41,427 nt of DNA from JBFMGS01 sp040752635 (lineage in GTDB: Bacteria; Bacillota; SHA-98; UBA4971), in assembly GCA_040752635.1 (NCBI GenBank), contig JBFMGS010000015.1, positions 1 through 41,427 of the forward strand. The letters are read 5' to 3'. The position numbers were made by a program, and so were the translations under genes. The notes under the pieces are model-generated. The model had not been told where the DNA came from and did not search any database. It saw only the letters and a program-made list of their open reading frames with translations. How positions within the stretch are numbered: position 1 is the first letter of the stretch; each line of letters begins with the position of its first letter. Below, piece after piece: positions 1-8,886 of this stretch.

Positions 1-116
1 CTAGGAGGGAGGTGGAGCGGAGGATTTCCATATTATGCCTGCTACGCGTTGTCGAGTGAGTCGTGATGCGAGTCTCGGGTAATCTTGAGAAGGAAATACG
101 AGGAGGCTTGACTCTG

Positions 117-1994
117 ATGAAGCTTTTTAAGGGCGTTCTTGCGGCCTTGGTTTTCGTTATCCTTATTGCGGGCGCTGCTTCAACGGGCTTGGCCGGTCAA
201 GGTAAGTTGTATGAGATGGCTATCTTTGAGGATCCTACCACTCTGAATTTGTTCGGAGCTGTTGGCCCCCAGTCCACCGTCTGGAACGACTTTGTCTCTA
301 GCAGCCAATACTACGTATCTCTTTACGGCAATGCGCCGCCCACTCTTGCATTCGTGCCGATCGTCGCGCTAGACATGCCCGGTGAGCTCAAGGAAGAGAA
401 GATAGGCGGCAAGACCTTCTATACGTCCATCGTCAAGATGCGCAAGGAGTTCAGGTGGAGCGACAACACCCCTCTCACCGCCGACGACGTAGTGTTCAGC
501 TACAATGCCGTCCTGGACATGGATCCCAACAAACTCGGCGGCAACTGGCCGAGCATCGTTGATCCGACTGTCTTGGAGAGGGTAGAGAAGATAGACGACT
601 ACACCGTGAAGTTTATCCTCAAAGACAAGCCCGGGCTCGCCCAGTGGCAGTACGGGCTGCTGCAGCACTACATCGTCAACAAGAAGTACTGGGAGCCTGT
701 CTTCGCCAATGCAAAGAAGGCTGCCGACCCCGTCAAGGAACTCCTCGCCTACGATCCCAAGACGGAGCCAACCGCAGGGCCGTGGAAGTTCGGGCACTGG
801 GAGAAGGGCGCCTTCTGGCAGAACGTGCCTAACCCCGCGTATGCGGGTAAGGGAGACACCACTACGTTCTATAAGAACGGCGCGGTCACCATCGAGAATC
901 CGAAGACCGGCTTCAAGTGGCAGAGCGGCGATCCCAAGGGAGAGGTCCTGGTCAAGATAGTGGAAGGGCCGTATGCAACGGGCACGCTTTACCGCATATT
1001 CCAGAACCAGAGTGCCGCGGTGCTTTCCCTGACAGGCGGGCAGGTTGACTTCGTCCTGAACTCCCTCGGACTGCAGCGAGGGTTCCAGGAGCAGCTCAAG
1101 AAAGCGCCCAACGTTGCGACGATAGAGAACAACGTGAACGGCTTCAGGTTCATGGCCTTCAACTTGAGGAAGTACCCGTTCAACATCAAGGAGTTCCGCC
1201 AGGCCGTTTCGATCCTGATCGACCGCGAATACATCTGCACCAAGGTGCTGCAGGGCATAGCCTTCCCGCAGTACTCGGTCGTCCCGCCAGGGAACGCCTT
1301 CTGGTTCAACTCCGAAGTGCCAGCGCTGGGTAGGGGCCTGAAGCGCGCCGAGAAGATCGTTAAGGCAATGGAGCTTCTCAAGAAAGTCGGGTTCAAGTGG
1401 GAAGTGGAGCCCAAGGTGGACCTGGAAAAGGACAAACTCCTCCAGCGAGGCAAGGGGCTGATAATGCCCGATGGCAAGAAGATGCCCGAGTTCGAGTTCA
1501 TGATAATGACTGCAGGCTATGATCCCCTCCGCTACACCTTCGGCCTGAACATCGCCCAGTGGATGAAGGATGTGGGCATCCCCTGCGAAGCGTCGCCCAC
1601 CGAGTTCAACGTCATAGCCACCAAGGTCTTCGACGAGCAGGACTTCGATGCCTTCATGATGGGTTGGAGCCTGACCGTGTATCCCGACCACTTGAAGTCG
1701 TTCTTCCACAGCTCCGAAGCGGGGCTGGGCGGCTTTAACTGCGAGGGTTACAGCAACCCCGAATTCGACAAGCTCGCGGACGACTTCATTAAGGAATCGG
1801 ACCTCGAGAAGGCTCGGCAGAAGGCGTTCAAGCTGCAAGAGATTCTTGCCGACGAACTACCTTACATCGTGCTCTTCGACACGCCGATAATCGAGGCCTA
1901 CAGAAGCGATCGCGTGGAGTATCCGTATACAAAGGTCTTGAGCGGCTTCCAGCGCTACGGCGCCCTGTCGTCAGTGGTCAAGATGCTCCAGTAG
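117..1994 (+). CDS. ABC importer substrate-binding protein, dipeptide/oligopeptide family (SBP_bac_5)
   Basis: This is the extracytoplasmic solute receptor of the importer encoded just downstream; it would bind a peptide (or another family ligand such as a sugar oligomer or nickel chelate) and deliver it to the permeases. The product is 625 residues. I chose the ATG at 117 because AGGAGG lies at 101-106; an in-frame ATG at 63 has no such site. The start is a signal peptide: MKLFK, then a hydrophobic core, with likely cleavage after STGLA near residue 26. There is no lipobox cysteine, so membrane anchoring is not evident. The body has the family pattern of an early FRWSDNTPLTADDVVFSY segment and a late YPYTKVLSGF tail. 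The exact ligand cannot be read from the sequence. Confidence 0.93.
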   Translation: MKLFKGVLAALVFVILIAGAASTGLAGQGKLYEMAIFEDPTTLNLFGAVGPQSTVWNDFVSSSQYYVSLYGNAPPTLAFVPIVALDMPGELKEEKIGGKTFYTSIVKMRKEFRWSDNTPLTADDVVFSYNAVLDMDPNKLGGNWPSIVDPTVLERVEKIDDYTVKFILKDKPGLAQWQYGLLQHYIVNKKYWEPVFANAKKAADPVKELLAYDPKTEPTAGPWKFGHWEKGAFWQNVPNPAYAGKGDTTTFYKNGAVTIENPKTGFKWQSGDPKGEVLVKIVEGPYATGTLYRIFQNQSAAVLSLTGGQVDFVLNSLGLQRGFQEQLKKAPNVATIENNVNGFRFMAFNLRKYPFNIKEFRQAVSILIDREYICTKVLQGIAFPQYSVVPPGNAFWFNSEVPALGRGLKRAEKIVKAMELLKKVGFKWEVEPKVDLEKDKLLQRGKGLIMPDGKKMPEFEFMIMTAGYDPLRYTFGLNIAQWMKDVGIPCEASPTEFNVIATKVFDEQDFDAFMMGWSLTVYPDHLKSFFHSSEAGLGGFNCEGYSNPEFDKLADDFIKESDLEKARQKAFKLQEILADELPYIVLFDTPIIEAYRSDRVEYPYTKVLSGFQRYGALSSVVKMLQ

Positions 1995-2030
1995 CAAGAA
2001 ACCGCAAGCTCAATACGATACTCTGGTGTT

Positions 2031-2069
2031 CCTCGCGCGGGCCGGGGGGTGCCCCGGGCCCGCGCGAGG
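2031..2069 (+). promoter_or_regulatory. 13-bp GC-rich hairpin between binding-protein and permease genes
   Basis: CCTCGCGCGGGCC at 2031-2043 is perfectly complementary to GGCCCGCGCGAGG at 2057-2069, with a 13-base G/C-rich loop. Only three T follow, so it is a poor intrinsic terminator. In ABC operons a hairpin at this place commonly protects the 3' end of the binding-protein message or partly terminates, so that the receptor is made in excess. That role is inference. Confidence 0.6.
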
Positions 2070-2149
2070 TTTGGGCATTGCGCGAAGGTGACGCGGCGCC
2101 AGGTTGAATGCCGGGTTAAACCAAGTCTATGCAAGTTTGGAGGATTGAA

Positions 2150-3328
2150 ATGCGCCGATACCTTTTGAGCCGGTTGGGCCAGGTGATCCTCACGCTCTTC
2201 ATATACATCACCATCGTGTACTTCTTGATGCAGGCCATGCCGGGGGACATCACGCAGATGTACCTTGCAAACCCCAAGATTCCCCAGGCTGCCAGGGAAG
2301 AGCTCAAAAAGCGGCTCGGGCTCGACCAGAACATATTCATGCAGTACCTGAGTTACGTGAAGAACTTCCTCCGTGGAGAAATGGGGGTATCCTTCACGCG
2401 ATATCCAAGGCCCGTGTGGGATATTCTCATGGAACGATTGCCGAGGACCTTCGTCCTCTTTCTGACCGCCCATGCCCTGTCATTTTACGTTGGTTACCTG
2501 TGGGGTCGAATTATCGCGTGGCGTCGCGGCGGGGTGGTGGACTACGCTGCGACGGTGGTGGGCATAACTTTCTGGACCGCTTTTTACCCGTTGCTGTCCC
2601 TGATCCTCATATGGATTTTCGCATACAGTCTCAAGCTGCTTCCTCTTAACCAGTTCATAGAGCCGAAACTTTGGCAGGCCGCGCCCTTCTCGACAAATGC
2701 GGTTTTCGGGCGCATGGTCTTCGGAGGCGGAGCATTAGCCATCGGCCTTTTCCTCGTCTTCTACTTGTTCCTTAGAGGCCTGAGGCGCACCCGCCGTGCT
2801 CTCGTGTACTCGGGGTTATCCGCATCAACCCTTGTACTGGTGGCGATCGGGGCTGCATGGCGTGCAGGTATGCTTGTCTACATGTGGGACATAGTAAGCC
2901 ACATGGTCCTTCCTGTATGCACGCTCACCCTCATCAGCTTCGCCGGCACGATGCTCTTGATGAGAGATTCCATGCTCGAGACCGTTCAGGAGGACTACGT
3001 CATGGCTGCCCGGGCTAAAGGTCTTCCCGACTCGATCGTAAGAGACCGGTACGCGGCACGCACTGCGCTGCTACCAACGGTCACGAGCCTTGTTCTCAGC
3101 CTGGCAAGCTCCATGAGCGGAGGCCTCGTTACGGAGACCATGTTCTCGTGGCCGGGCCTAGGGCAGCTCCTGTTTGAGTCGGCGCTGGCCAACGATTACC
3201 CGTTGGCCACCGGGGCTCTCGCCTTTACCGGCGTGTTCCTCCTTGTGGCCCACTTCGTGGCGGACATTCTCTATGCGGTACTGGATCCCCGGATCACCTA
3301 CACAGGACAGCCCGCAGCAGAGGGCTAA
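2150..3328 (+). CDS. dppB: ABC importer permease, DppB/OppB family
   Basis: First transmembrane subunit of the peptide importer, 392 residues in the inner membrane. The ATG at 2150 is preceded by TGGAGG at 2138-2143; an upstream in-frame ATG at 2129 has no good site. The family start MRRYLLSRLGQ, the periplasmic AMPGD segment and the cytoplasmic EAA loop (YVMAARAKGLPDSIV, about residues 283-297) are all visible. DppB proteins are usually near 310-340 residues. Here about 80 extra residues lie between LKLLPLN (near 161-167) and DIVSHMVLP (near 247-255), with at least two additional hydrophobic segments. The ATPase-docking loop is intact, so the gene should be functional. The gene for the partner permease follows after 30 bases. 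Confidence 0.93.
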   Translation: MRRYLLSRLGQVILTLFIYITIVYFLMQAMPGDITQMYLANPKIPQAAREELKKRLGLDQNIFMQYLSYVKNFLRGEMGVSFTRYPRPVWDILMERLPRTFVLFLTAHALSFYVGYLWGRIIAWRRGGVVDYAATVVGITFWTAFYPLLSLILIWIFAYSLKLLPLNQFIEPKLWQAAPFSTNAVFGRMVFGGGALAIGLFLVFYLFLRGLRRTRRALVYSGLSASTLVLVAIGAAWRAGMLVYMWDIVSHMVLPVCTLTLISFAGTMLLMRDSMLETVQEDYVMAARAKGLPDSIVRDRYAARTALLPTVTSLVLSLASSMSGGLVTETMFSWPGLGQLLFESALANDYPLATGALAFTGVFLLVAHFVADILYAVLDPRITYTGQPAAEG

Positions 3329-3358
3329 CTTGACCTGAGATGAGGCAGGTGAAAGCTG

Positions 3359-4321
3359 ATGAGACAACTCGCACCAAGCCCGCAAGCAGAAGCCGCTGTC
3401 CTGAGGGAGCCGCTTTGGCGGATTAGATGGAAGCTTGCCCTTAGGGGCCTCGCGCAAAACTGGGCCGTGTTCAGGGAAAGCCGCGTAGGCATGCTTGGCG
3501 TGTACATCCTCGCGTTCTTCGGGATATTCGGGGCCTTGTGGCCCATCATGATAAACACCGTGTGGGACCCCGCTATCTACAACCCGGTGCTGGGGTTTGA
3601 CCCCATGCTGGCTCACCCCTCGCCTCCGTCTCCCGCGCACTTCCTTGGCACGGACCCTATCGGCAGGGACATCCTGGCACAGCTCATGTTCAGCACGAGC
3701 CGGGAGTTTCTGCTCGGGGTGCTCTCGGCGTTAGTTTCCGTGGTGATAGGGACCGTGGTAGGGGCAGTTGCGGCATATTACGGCGGGTTCACGGACACCT
3801 TCTTCATGCGCACTGCTGACATCATCATGCTGTTTCCCTTCATACCGCTGCTCGTCGTGGTAGGTTCCATGGTCCGGCTTACATTCTTTCCGTTTGCGAT
3901 CGTTTTGGGGCTGCTGGAAGGGTTCGGTTCAATAACGATCATCCTCAAGGCCCAGGCGCTTTCGGTCAACGTTAGACCGTACGTCGATGCCGCCCGCGTA
4001 GCTGGCGGGAGCAGTTTCCACATAATCCGCGCCCACATCATTCCCAACGTGCTCCCGCTCTCGTTCCTCTACATGATGTTCAACGTTACGACGGCGATTC
4101 TCAGTGAGGCTACGCTGTCGTTTTTCGGGGTCCTCAACATAGACATGAGCTGGGGAATGATGATCCACACCGCCGACGTCGCCGGGTACCTCCTCGATTT
4201 CGGCAAGTACTGGTGGCTGTGGCTGCCCTCGGGGCTCGCGATCACGCTGTTCTGCGCCGCGTTCTATATGATCGGCAGAGGCCTCGATGAGGTTGTTAAC
4301 CCGCGGCTTAGAAAGAGGTGA
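3359..4321 (+). CDS. dppC: ABC importer permease, DppC/OppC family
   Basis: Second transmembrane subunit of the importer, 320 residues. It starts at the ATG at 3359 behind AGGCAGGTGAAAG. After a cytoplasmic N-terminal tail comes the first membrane segment near residues 45-65, then the family motif HFLGTDPIGRD, which marks DppC. The EAA loop reads YVDAARVAGGSSFHIIRAH, the coupling helix that contacts the ATPases. The C-terminal GRGLDEVVNPRLRKR is also typical. It sits 30 bases after the DppB-type gene and 10 bases before the first ATPase gene, so all are presumably co-transcribed. Confidence 0.95.
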   Translation: MRQLAPSPQAEAAVLREPLWRIRWKLALRGLAQNWAVFRESRVGMLGVYILAFFGIFGALWPIMINTVWDPAIYNPVLGFDPMLAHPSPPSPAHFLGTDPIGRDILAQLMFSTSREFLLGVLSALVSVVIGTVVGAVAAYYGGFTDTFFMRTADIIMLFPFIPLLVVVGSMVRLTFFPFAIVLGLLEGFGSITIILKAQALSVNVRPYVDAARVAGGSSFHIIRAHIIPNVLPLSFLYMMFNVTTAILSEATLSFFGVLNIDMSWGMMIHTADVAGYLLDFGKYWWLWLPSGLAITLFCAAFYMIGRGLDEVVNPRLRKR

Positions 4322-4331
4322 CACCAACGCC

Positions 4332-5366
4332 ATGGAAACCTTGCTCAGTCTCCAGGACTTCACCATGCACTACCGCACGAAGACCGGCTGGGTTCAGGCG
4401 GTTGACGGTGTGACGCTGTCGCTTGCGAAAGGTCAGTCCCTGGGTCTTGTGGGAGAGTCAGGATGCGGAAAGACATCCATAGCCATGTCCATAATGAGAC
4501 TCCTGCCTTATAACTCGCGGGTCATAAGAGGTCGCATCTTGTTCAAGGGCCGCGACATTTACAGCATGAGCGATGAGGAAGTCCGAAGAATCCGGTGGAA
4601 AGAAGTCTCCATGATATTCCAGGCCGCGATGAACTCCCTTAACCCGGTGTATCGCGTTGGCAACCAGATAGTCGAGGCTATCGTGACGCACGAACCAGAG
4701 ACGACTGAAGAGCAGGCTCGCGAGAGGGTCGCCTCCCTCTTTGAGATCGTGGGAATACCCAAAGAGCGCATGGACCACTATCCCCACGAGTACAGCGGCG
4801 GAATGAAGCAGCGGGCTATCATTGCCATGGCGCTTGCATGCAACCCCAGCCTGATCATTGCAGACGAGCCCACGACAGCTCTGGATGTGATCGTCCAGGA
4901 CAAGATCCTCCGAGAGATGGAAGAGATCAGGCGGAAGATCAATATGAGCATGATATACATCTCCCATGACGTTTCCGTGATCGCCGAAGTCAGCGATGTG
5001 GTCGCTGTGATGTACGCGGGCAAGCTTGTGGAGCTCGGCCCGGCGGGCGATGTGTTCAAGAGGCCCAAGCACCCGTATACACGCGGACTCATGATGGCGT
5101 ATCCAAGCATCCTCGGGGAAAAGCACGAGCTTGCCACCATTCCGGGAGAGCCGCCGAACCTCCTCGACCCGCCGCCCGGATGCCGGTTCCATCCGCGGTG
5201 CGACCGCGCAAGCTCAGAGTGCGTTGCAGCCGAACCGGCATGGCGCGAAATCGGCACGGGCCATTATTGCGCGTGCCACAACCCCGTTGAAGTGTCCGGC
5301 ACATGGGCCGGGTTACACAGAGCCGGCGATGGAGGTGGGCGTGTTGGCACTTGCAGCAAAGCCTGA
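4332..5366 (+). CDS. dppD: ABC importer ATPase, DppD/OppD family
   Basis: Cytoplasmic ATP-hydrolysing subunit, 344 residues from the ATG at 4332; AGAGGTG at the end of the preceding gene serves as ribosome binding site. Walker A is GESGCGKT (residues 41-48), the signature is SGGMKQR (155-161) and Walker B is LIIADEP (174-180) followed by a D-loop TTALD. The oligopeptide-transporter C-terminal domain has the cysteine pattern PPPGCRFHPRCDRASSEC and a later GHYCACH, which in DppD-type ATPases can hold an iron-sulfur cluster (family knowledge). Its 3' end overlaps the start of the second ATPase gene, implying translational coupling. Confidence 0.95.
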   Translation: METLLSLQDFTMHYRTKTGWVQAVDGVTLSLAKGQSLGLVGESGCGKTSIAMSIMRLLPYNSRVIRGRILFKGRDIYSMSDEEVRRIRWKEVSMIFQAAMNSLNPVYRVGNQIVEAIVTHEPETTEEQARERVASLFEIVGIPKERMDHYPHEYSGGMKQRAIIAMALACNPSLIIADEPTTALDVIVQDKILREMEEIRRKINMSMIYISHDVSVIAEVSDVVAVMYAGKLVELGPAGDVFKRPKHPYTRGLMMAYPSILGEKHELATIPGEPPNLLDPPPGCRFHPRCDRASSECVAAEPAWREIGTGHYCACHNPVEVSGTWAGLHRAGDGGGRVGTCSKA

Positions 5367-6342
5367 AGCTCCCGACGCGATCCTTCGCGTGGAACATCTT
5401 TCCAAGTACTACCCGACGTCCCGTGGCTTCTTGCAGCGACGGAGATCCCTCTTGCACGCCGTGGACGACGTATGTTTCGAAGTGAAGCGGCAGGAAGTGT
5501 TGGGTCTGGTGGGGGAGTCGGGTTGCGGGAAGACGACAACTGGGCGGCTGATCGCCCGCCTGACTTCTCCGACATCAGGCCGCATTCTCGTGGATGGCGT
5601 TGACCTCTCAGGGATCAAGGGACCAGGCATGATGGAGTTCCGCCAGAAGGTCCAGATGATATTTCAGGACCCGTACGAGTCTCTCGACCCCAGGATGACC
5701 ATTTTTGACATAGTCGCCGAGCCCCTCAACGTAAACGGCATCGGGAACCTCGAGGAGCGCGAGGCGCGTGTCGCCGAAATGCTGAACCTGGTGGGAATCA
5801 CCCCGCCCTCTGCATTTCTATTCCGCTTTCCGCACGAACTGTCCGGGGGGCAGCGGCAGCGCGTGGCGATCGCGAGGGCGCTTGTGGTGAACCCCAGGTT
5901 CGTCGTGGCAGACGAGCCTACTTCGATGCTGGATGTATCCATCCGTACGGGGGTTATGAATCTCCTCGCGCACCTGCGCGAGGAGTTCGGCATCAGCTAC
6001 CTCTACATCACCCACGATCTCGCCGTGGCAAGATACCTTTGCGACAGGATAGCCGTGATGTATCTCGGCAAGATCGTGGAAATGGCGGGATCGGAGGAGA
6101 TCATCAAGTCACCGCTTCACCCGTATACGCGAGCGCTCATATCCGCGGTTCCCGTGCCCGACCCGGCCGTGAAGCGCCCGGTTCCCGACATCAAGGGGGG
6201 CGTCAGCAAGCCGATAAATCCGCCTCCGCGGTGCCGGTTCTATGAGCGGTGCCCAGTGGCGAAGGGGGTGTGTGCCGAACTGGACCATCCGGAGCTGAAA
6301 GAGGTGGCAAGCGGCCACTTTGCTGCGTGTCACATCCTGTAG
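5341..6342 (+). CDS. dppF: ABC importer ATPase, DppF/OppF family
   Basis: Second cytoplasmic ATPase, which pairs with the DppD-type subunit. The reading frame opens far upstream, but coding resemblance begins near LRVEHLSKYYP. I chose the GTG at 5341 because GGAGG (5331-5335) precedes it by five bases, giving 333 residues; the ATG at 5329 is an alternative with a weaker site. Walker A GESGCGKT is at residues 58-65, the signature LSGGQRQR near 167-174 and Walker B FVVADEP near 187-193. The C-terminal PPRCRFYERCP and GHFAACH give the cysteine pattern of oligopeptide ATPases. It closes the operon. The next gene is about 270 bases away, and I see no convincing terminator, only a short AGAGCC/GGCTCT stem at 6341-6356. 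Confidence 0.94.
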   Translation: MLALAAKPEAPDAILRVEHLSKYYPTSRGFLQRRRSLLHAVDDVCFEVKRQEVLGLVGESGCGKTTTGRLIARLTSPTSGRILVDGVDLSGIKGPGMMEFRQKVQMIFQDPYESLDPRMTIFDIVAEPLNVNGIGNLEEREARVAEMLNLVGITPPSAFLFRFPHELSGGQRQRVAIARALVVNPRFVVADEPTSMLDVSIRTGVMNLLAHLREEFGISYLYITHDLAVARYLCDRIAVMYLGKIVEMAGSEEIIKSPLHPYTRALISAVPVPDPAVKRPVPDIKGGVSKPINPPPRCRFYERCPVAKGVCAELDHPELKEVASGHFAACHIL

Positions 6343-6608
6343 AGCCCGGGAGGCTCTGGCTTGTATGACCGGCGGTGGGCTAACCAGACCTGCCCTGCCC
6401 TTCGGACCAGGGCGTGAGCTAGAGTTCTTGTTCTTGAGCTGAGATTACTAAGCGGGGTGCAGGTTTTACACAGATGGGGCCATGAGGCTTACGCCCGGGG
6501 TCGGCAGCAAGGCATAGCCGTGTTCGGCAGATCCCGTTCAGGTTGGGCCGTCGAGTGAGGCGGTCTTCCGTGTTTCTTGCCAATGTGAGGAGAGCGAGGT
6601 GAGGTTGC

Positions 6609-7154
6609 GTGGCTACCCGGGACCGGTTCAAGCTGTGGCCGCTGCGGCCGTGGACCATACTTGCGACGGCGCTCGCGGTGGCCGCTTTGTTTCTTTGGGC
6701 GACCGAACGCCGGTACTTCGAGTACGCCAGGTGGACTCGGAGCGCGTCGGCCTCGATAGAAAGCGCAAACGTATCTCCATCGGGCGAGGCCGGCACATTG
6801 AGTTTAGTCCTCATGCTTACTTCACCCAGAGTCAGCTTTGCGGCTACGGTAGATAGCGTAGAATTCGCGCTGACGCGGGGGGAAAAGCATCTGGGGTACT
6901 TCTACACACTTCCGGGTGAGATGACCATTGAACCTGTGGCCGGTGCCACGGGCTACGAGCATATAGTCATAACTAAGGACATAGCGCCAGAGATCGCCGG
7001 GGATTTACTTGCAGTCAGGCTACCCGTGGGAGAGGGCGACGGCGACCGGGTGCGGTTGAAGGGCAGTGTCGTCGTGCGGGTTAGTCTGGCACGTGGCGAG
7101 AGACTGGCGCGCATCCCCGTCGCTGGCGAGGTGGTGAGACGTGATGGCAGGTAA
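6609..7154 (+). CDS. Uncharacterised protein with one N-terminal membrane anchor
   Basis: I do not recognise this 181-residue protein. It starts at a GTG at 6609 behind GAGGTGAGG. Residues about 14-32 (WPLRPWTILATALAVAALF) form one hydrophobic segment after a basic start, so the rest is probably outside the membrane. The remainder is rich in alternating beta-type residues, and the stretch SVEFALTRGEKHLGYFYTLPG is reminiscent of LEA14/WHy-type beta-sandwich domains, but this resemblance is weak and unverified. The 3' end overlaps the next gene by 11 bases, so the two are translated together. The roughly 266 bases before it (6343-6608) hold no gene or clear promoter that I can support. Confidence 0.65.
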   Translation: MATRDRFKLWPLRPWTILATALAVAALFLWATERRYFEYARWTRSASASIESANVSPSGEAGTLSLVLMLTSPRVSFAATVDSVEFALTRGEKHLGYFYTLPGEMTIEPVAGATGYEHIVITKDIAPEIAGDLLAVRLPVGEGDGDRVRLKGSVVVRVSLARGERLARIPVAGEVVRRDGR

Positions 7155-7578
7155 GGCGGGACCAAGGCGGCACACGAGGATCCTGGGCATCGGCGTGCAC
7201 GCCCTCCTTGTGGCCGCCGTGGGGTCTGTGGCCCTGACGGCCCTTCAGCTTGCTGACTTTACCCCTGTGCCCTCCGTGTGGAGCCTCATCATCCCTGTGA
7301 TAGCTGCGGTTTCCATAGGAGTGGCCCGGATGAGCGTGCACGAGGTCATCGGGTGCGTGGCGGTGGTTACGATAGCGTCTCCACTTGTCGCATCGTTCTT
7401 TGTAACGTTGCCAACGTCATTCCTGGAAAGAGCGGCCGTCATCAAGGGAGCAATTCGGGGCGCCATTGTCGCCGATGGCCTCTTTTTACTGCCGTGTATC
7501 CTGGCAGGCATCCTCCTGGGAAGGTGGATAGGCGGGCTCTCCGAGTATCGTGCCAAGCCAGCCACATGGAAGCGGTGA
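7144..7578 (+). CDS. Small integral membrane protein, function unknown
   Basis: The product has 144 residues from the ATG at 7144, with a GTG at 7141 as an alternative; GAGGTGG at 7128-7134 is the ribosome binding site. After a basic N-terminus (KAGPRRHTR) there are about four hydrophobic stretches, near residues 14-36, 46-60, 67-88 and 107-127, which suggests a compact four-helix membrane protein. The C-terminus is basic and probably cytoplasmic. No known motif is visible. It overlaps the preceding anchored protein gene and lies 15 bases before the aminotransferase gene, so the three look like one transcription unit. Confidence 0.65.
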   Translation: MAGKAGPRRHTRILGIGVHALLVAAVGSVALTALQLADFTPVPSVWSLIIPVIAAVSIGVARMSVHEVIGCVAVVTIASPLVASFFVTLPTSFLERAAVIKGAIRGAIVADGLFLLPCILAGILLGRWIGGLSEYRAKPATWKR

Positions 7579-7593
7579 GAGGAGGTGCACTGT

Positions 7594-8886
7594 GTGCGTG
7601 AGATCAGTCGGAGCCTCATCGGGGCAAAATCCCAGGCGGCAGTGGTCGAAGACTTTGCGAGTTACGTTTCTCCGGGCAAGGTCGAAGTCTATCGAGCGCT
7701 CGGATTCGAGGCGGTGCCTGGAAGACGCGAGGGAGTGTACATATGGGATCTCGACGGAAGAAAGTATATCAACTGCCGCTCGAGCGGGGGCGTATTTAAT
7801 CTGGGACACCGCCCGCCTGCGGTGGTCGGCGCCCTAAGGCAAGCGCTTGACGAGCTTGACATCGGTGACCACATCCTCATGAGCGAACAGCGTGCGAGGC
7901 TGGCGGCGCGGCTGGCGGAACTTACGCCGGGCGACATTTGCTACAGCTTCTTCACGCCGAGCGGCGGTGAGGCGTGCGATGTGGCGATCAAGCTGGCCAG
8001 GGGCTATACTGGGCGTCCTAAGATTATCTCGGCGGTAAACGGATACCACGGCCATACCGGGTTTGCGCTTTCCGCTGGAGACCCATACTTCAAGAGGCAC
8101 TTTGAGCCGCTCATGCCGGGGTTTACGCAGGTGCCGTTCGGGGATGCTGGCGCGCTGCGAGAAGCGGTCGATGAGACAACCGCCGCCGTGATCTTCGAGA
8201 CTATTCCGGCCACCGCAGGAGTAATCATTCCTCCGGAGGACTTCTACCCGGCTGTCAGGGACATATGCGACACGGCGGGGGCTCTTATGATCCTCGATGA
8301 GGTGCAGGCCGGACTTGGGAGGACAGGCCACCTGTGGGCCATCGATGAGTGGGGTGTCGTCCCTGACATTATGGTCCTCGGGAAGGGCATGAGCGGCGGG
8401 ATTTACCCGCTTTCTGCGGTGTGCTACAGGCCGCACGTTGATGAGTTTTTCAAGAGGAATCCTTTCGTGCACCTGACGTCCTTCGGCGGCGCTGACCTGG
8501 GATGCGTGTGCGCGCTTGCGATGCTCGACGAGATCTGCCGCCCCGGCTTCCTGGAGCACGTGGAGGCGATGGGGCAACGCTTCGAGCGCGGGTTTGCCCG
8601 GCTGAAGGAGAAGCACCCGGAGGTTGCGGCGGGTTGGAGAAGGCGCGGGTTGATGATGGCATTTGAGCTTAGCGACGATAGACTCGGACCGATGATGACC
8701 TATGCCCTCGGCAGGAACGGCGTAATCGCCGTGTTCTCCGATTTTCGGCCGCGGGCCGTGCAGATAATGCCACCCCTTATAATCCGGCCGACCGAGGTGG
8801 ATGAGGTGCTCGATGCGATGGACCGTGCGCTCGCCAAGGTGGAGGACATGGTTGCGTCGGGAGCGCCGAGTCCCTACGTTCCGTAG
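7594..8886 (+). CDS. Class III (PLP-dependent) aminotransferase
   Basis: A pyridoxal-phosphate enzyme that moves an amino group from an omega-amine or amino acid to a 2-oxoacid or aldehyde; the substrate is not evident. It has 430 residues from the GTG at 7594, with AGAGGAGG at 7578-7585 eight bases upstream; a GTG at 7585 lies inside that site and is unlikely. Class III features are SGGEA at 123-127, YHG at 151-153, the cofactor-binding aspartate in LMILDEVQAGLGRTG (Asp 235), the Schiff-base lysine in LGKGMSGG (Lys 264) and the phosphate-contact stretch HLTSFGGAD. Acetylornithine, putrescine and 4-aminobutyrate aminotransferases share this fold. The neighbouring membrane proteins and phosphotransferase fit no known arginine or polyamine operon. 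The following 218 bases hold no gene I can support. Confidence 0.9.
   Translation: MREISRSLIGAKSQAAVVEDFASYVSPGKVEVYRALGFEAVPGRREGVYIWDLDGRKYINCRSSGGVFNLGHRPPAVVGALRQALDELDIGDHILMSEQRARLAARLAELTPGDICYSFFTPSGGEACDVAIKLARGYTGRPKIISAVNGYHGHTGFALSAGDPYFKRHFEPLMPGFTQVPFGDAGALREAVDETTAAVIFETIPATAGVIIPPEDFYPAVRDICDTAGALMILDEVQAGLGRTGHLWAIDEWGVVPDIMVLGKGMSGGIYPLSAVCYRPHVDEFFKRNPFVHLTSFGGADLGCVCALAMLDEICRPGFLEHVEAMGQRFERGFARLKEKHPEVAAGWRRRGLMMAFELSDDRLGPMMTYALGRNGVIAVFSDFRPRAVQIMPPLIIRPTEVDEVLDAMDRALAKVEDMVASGAPSPYVP

Noticed and set aside
35..82. 15-codon open frame with a GGAGG upstream, possible leader peptide of the peptide transporter
   Set aside because: Too short to distinguish from chance, with no run of regulatory codons or attenuator following it.
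369..1838. 489-codon open frame antisense to the binding-protein gene
   Set aside because: Shadow of a GC-rich real gene; its translation is rich in Leu, Glu and Arg with no recognisable domain, and the plus-strand protein is unmistakable.
6341..6356. Terminator after the last transporter ATPase gene
   Set aside because: Only a six-base-pair stem overlapping the stop codon, with no T-tract.
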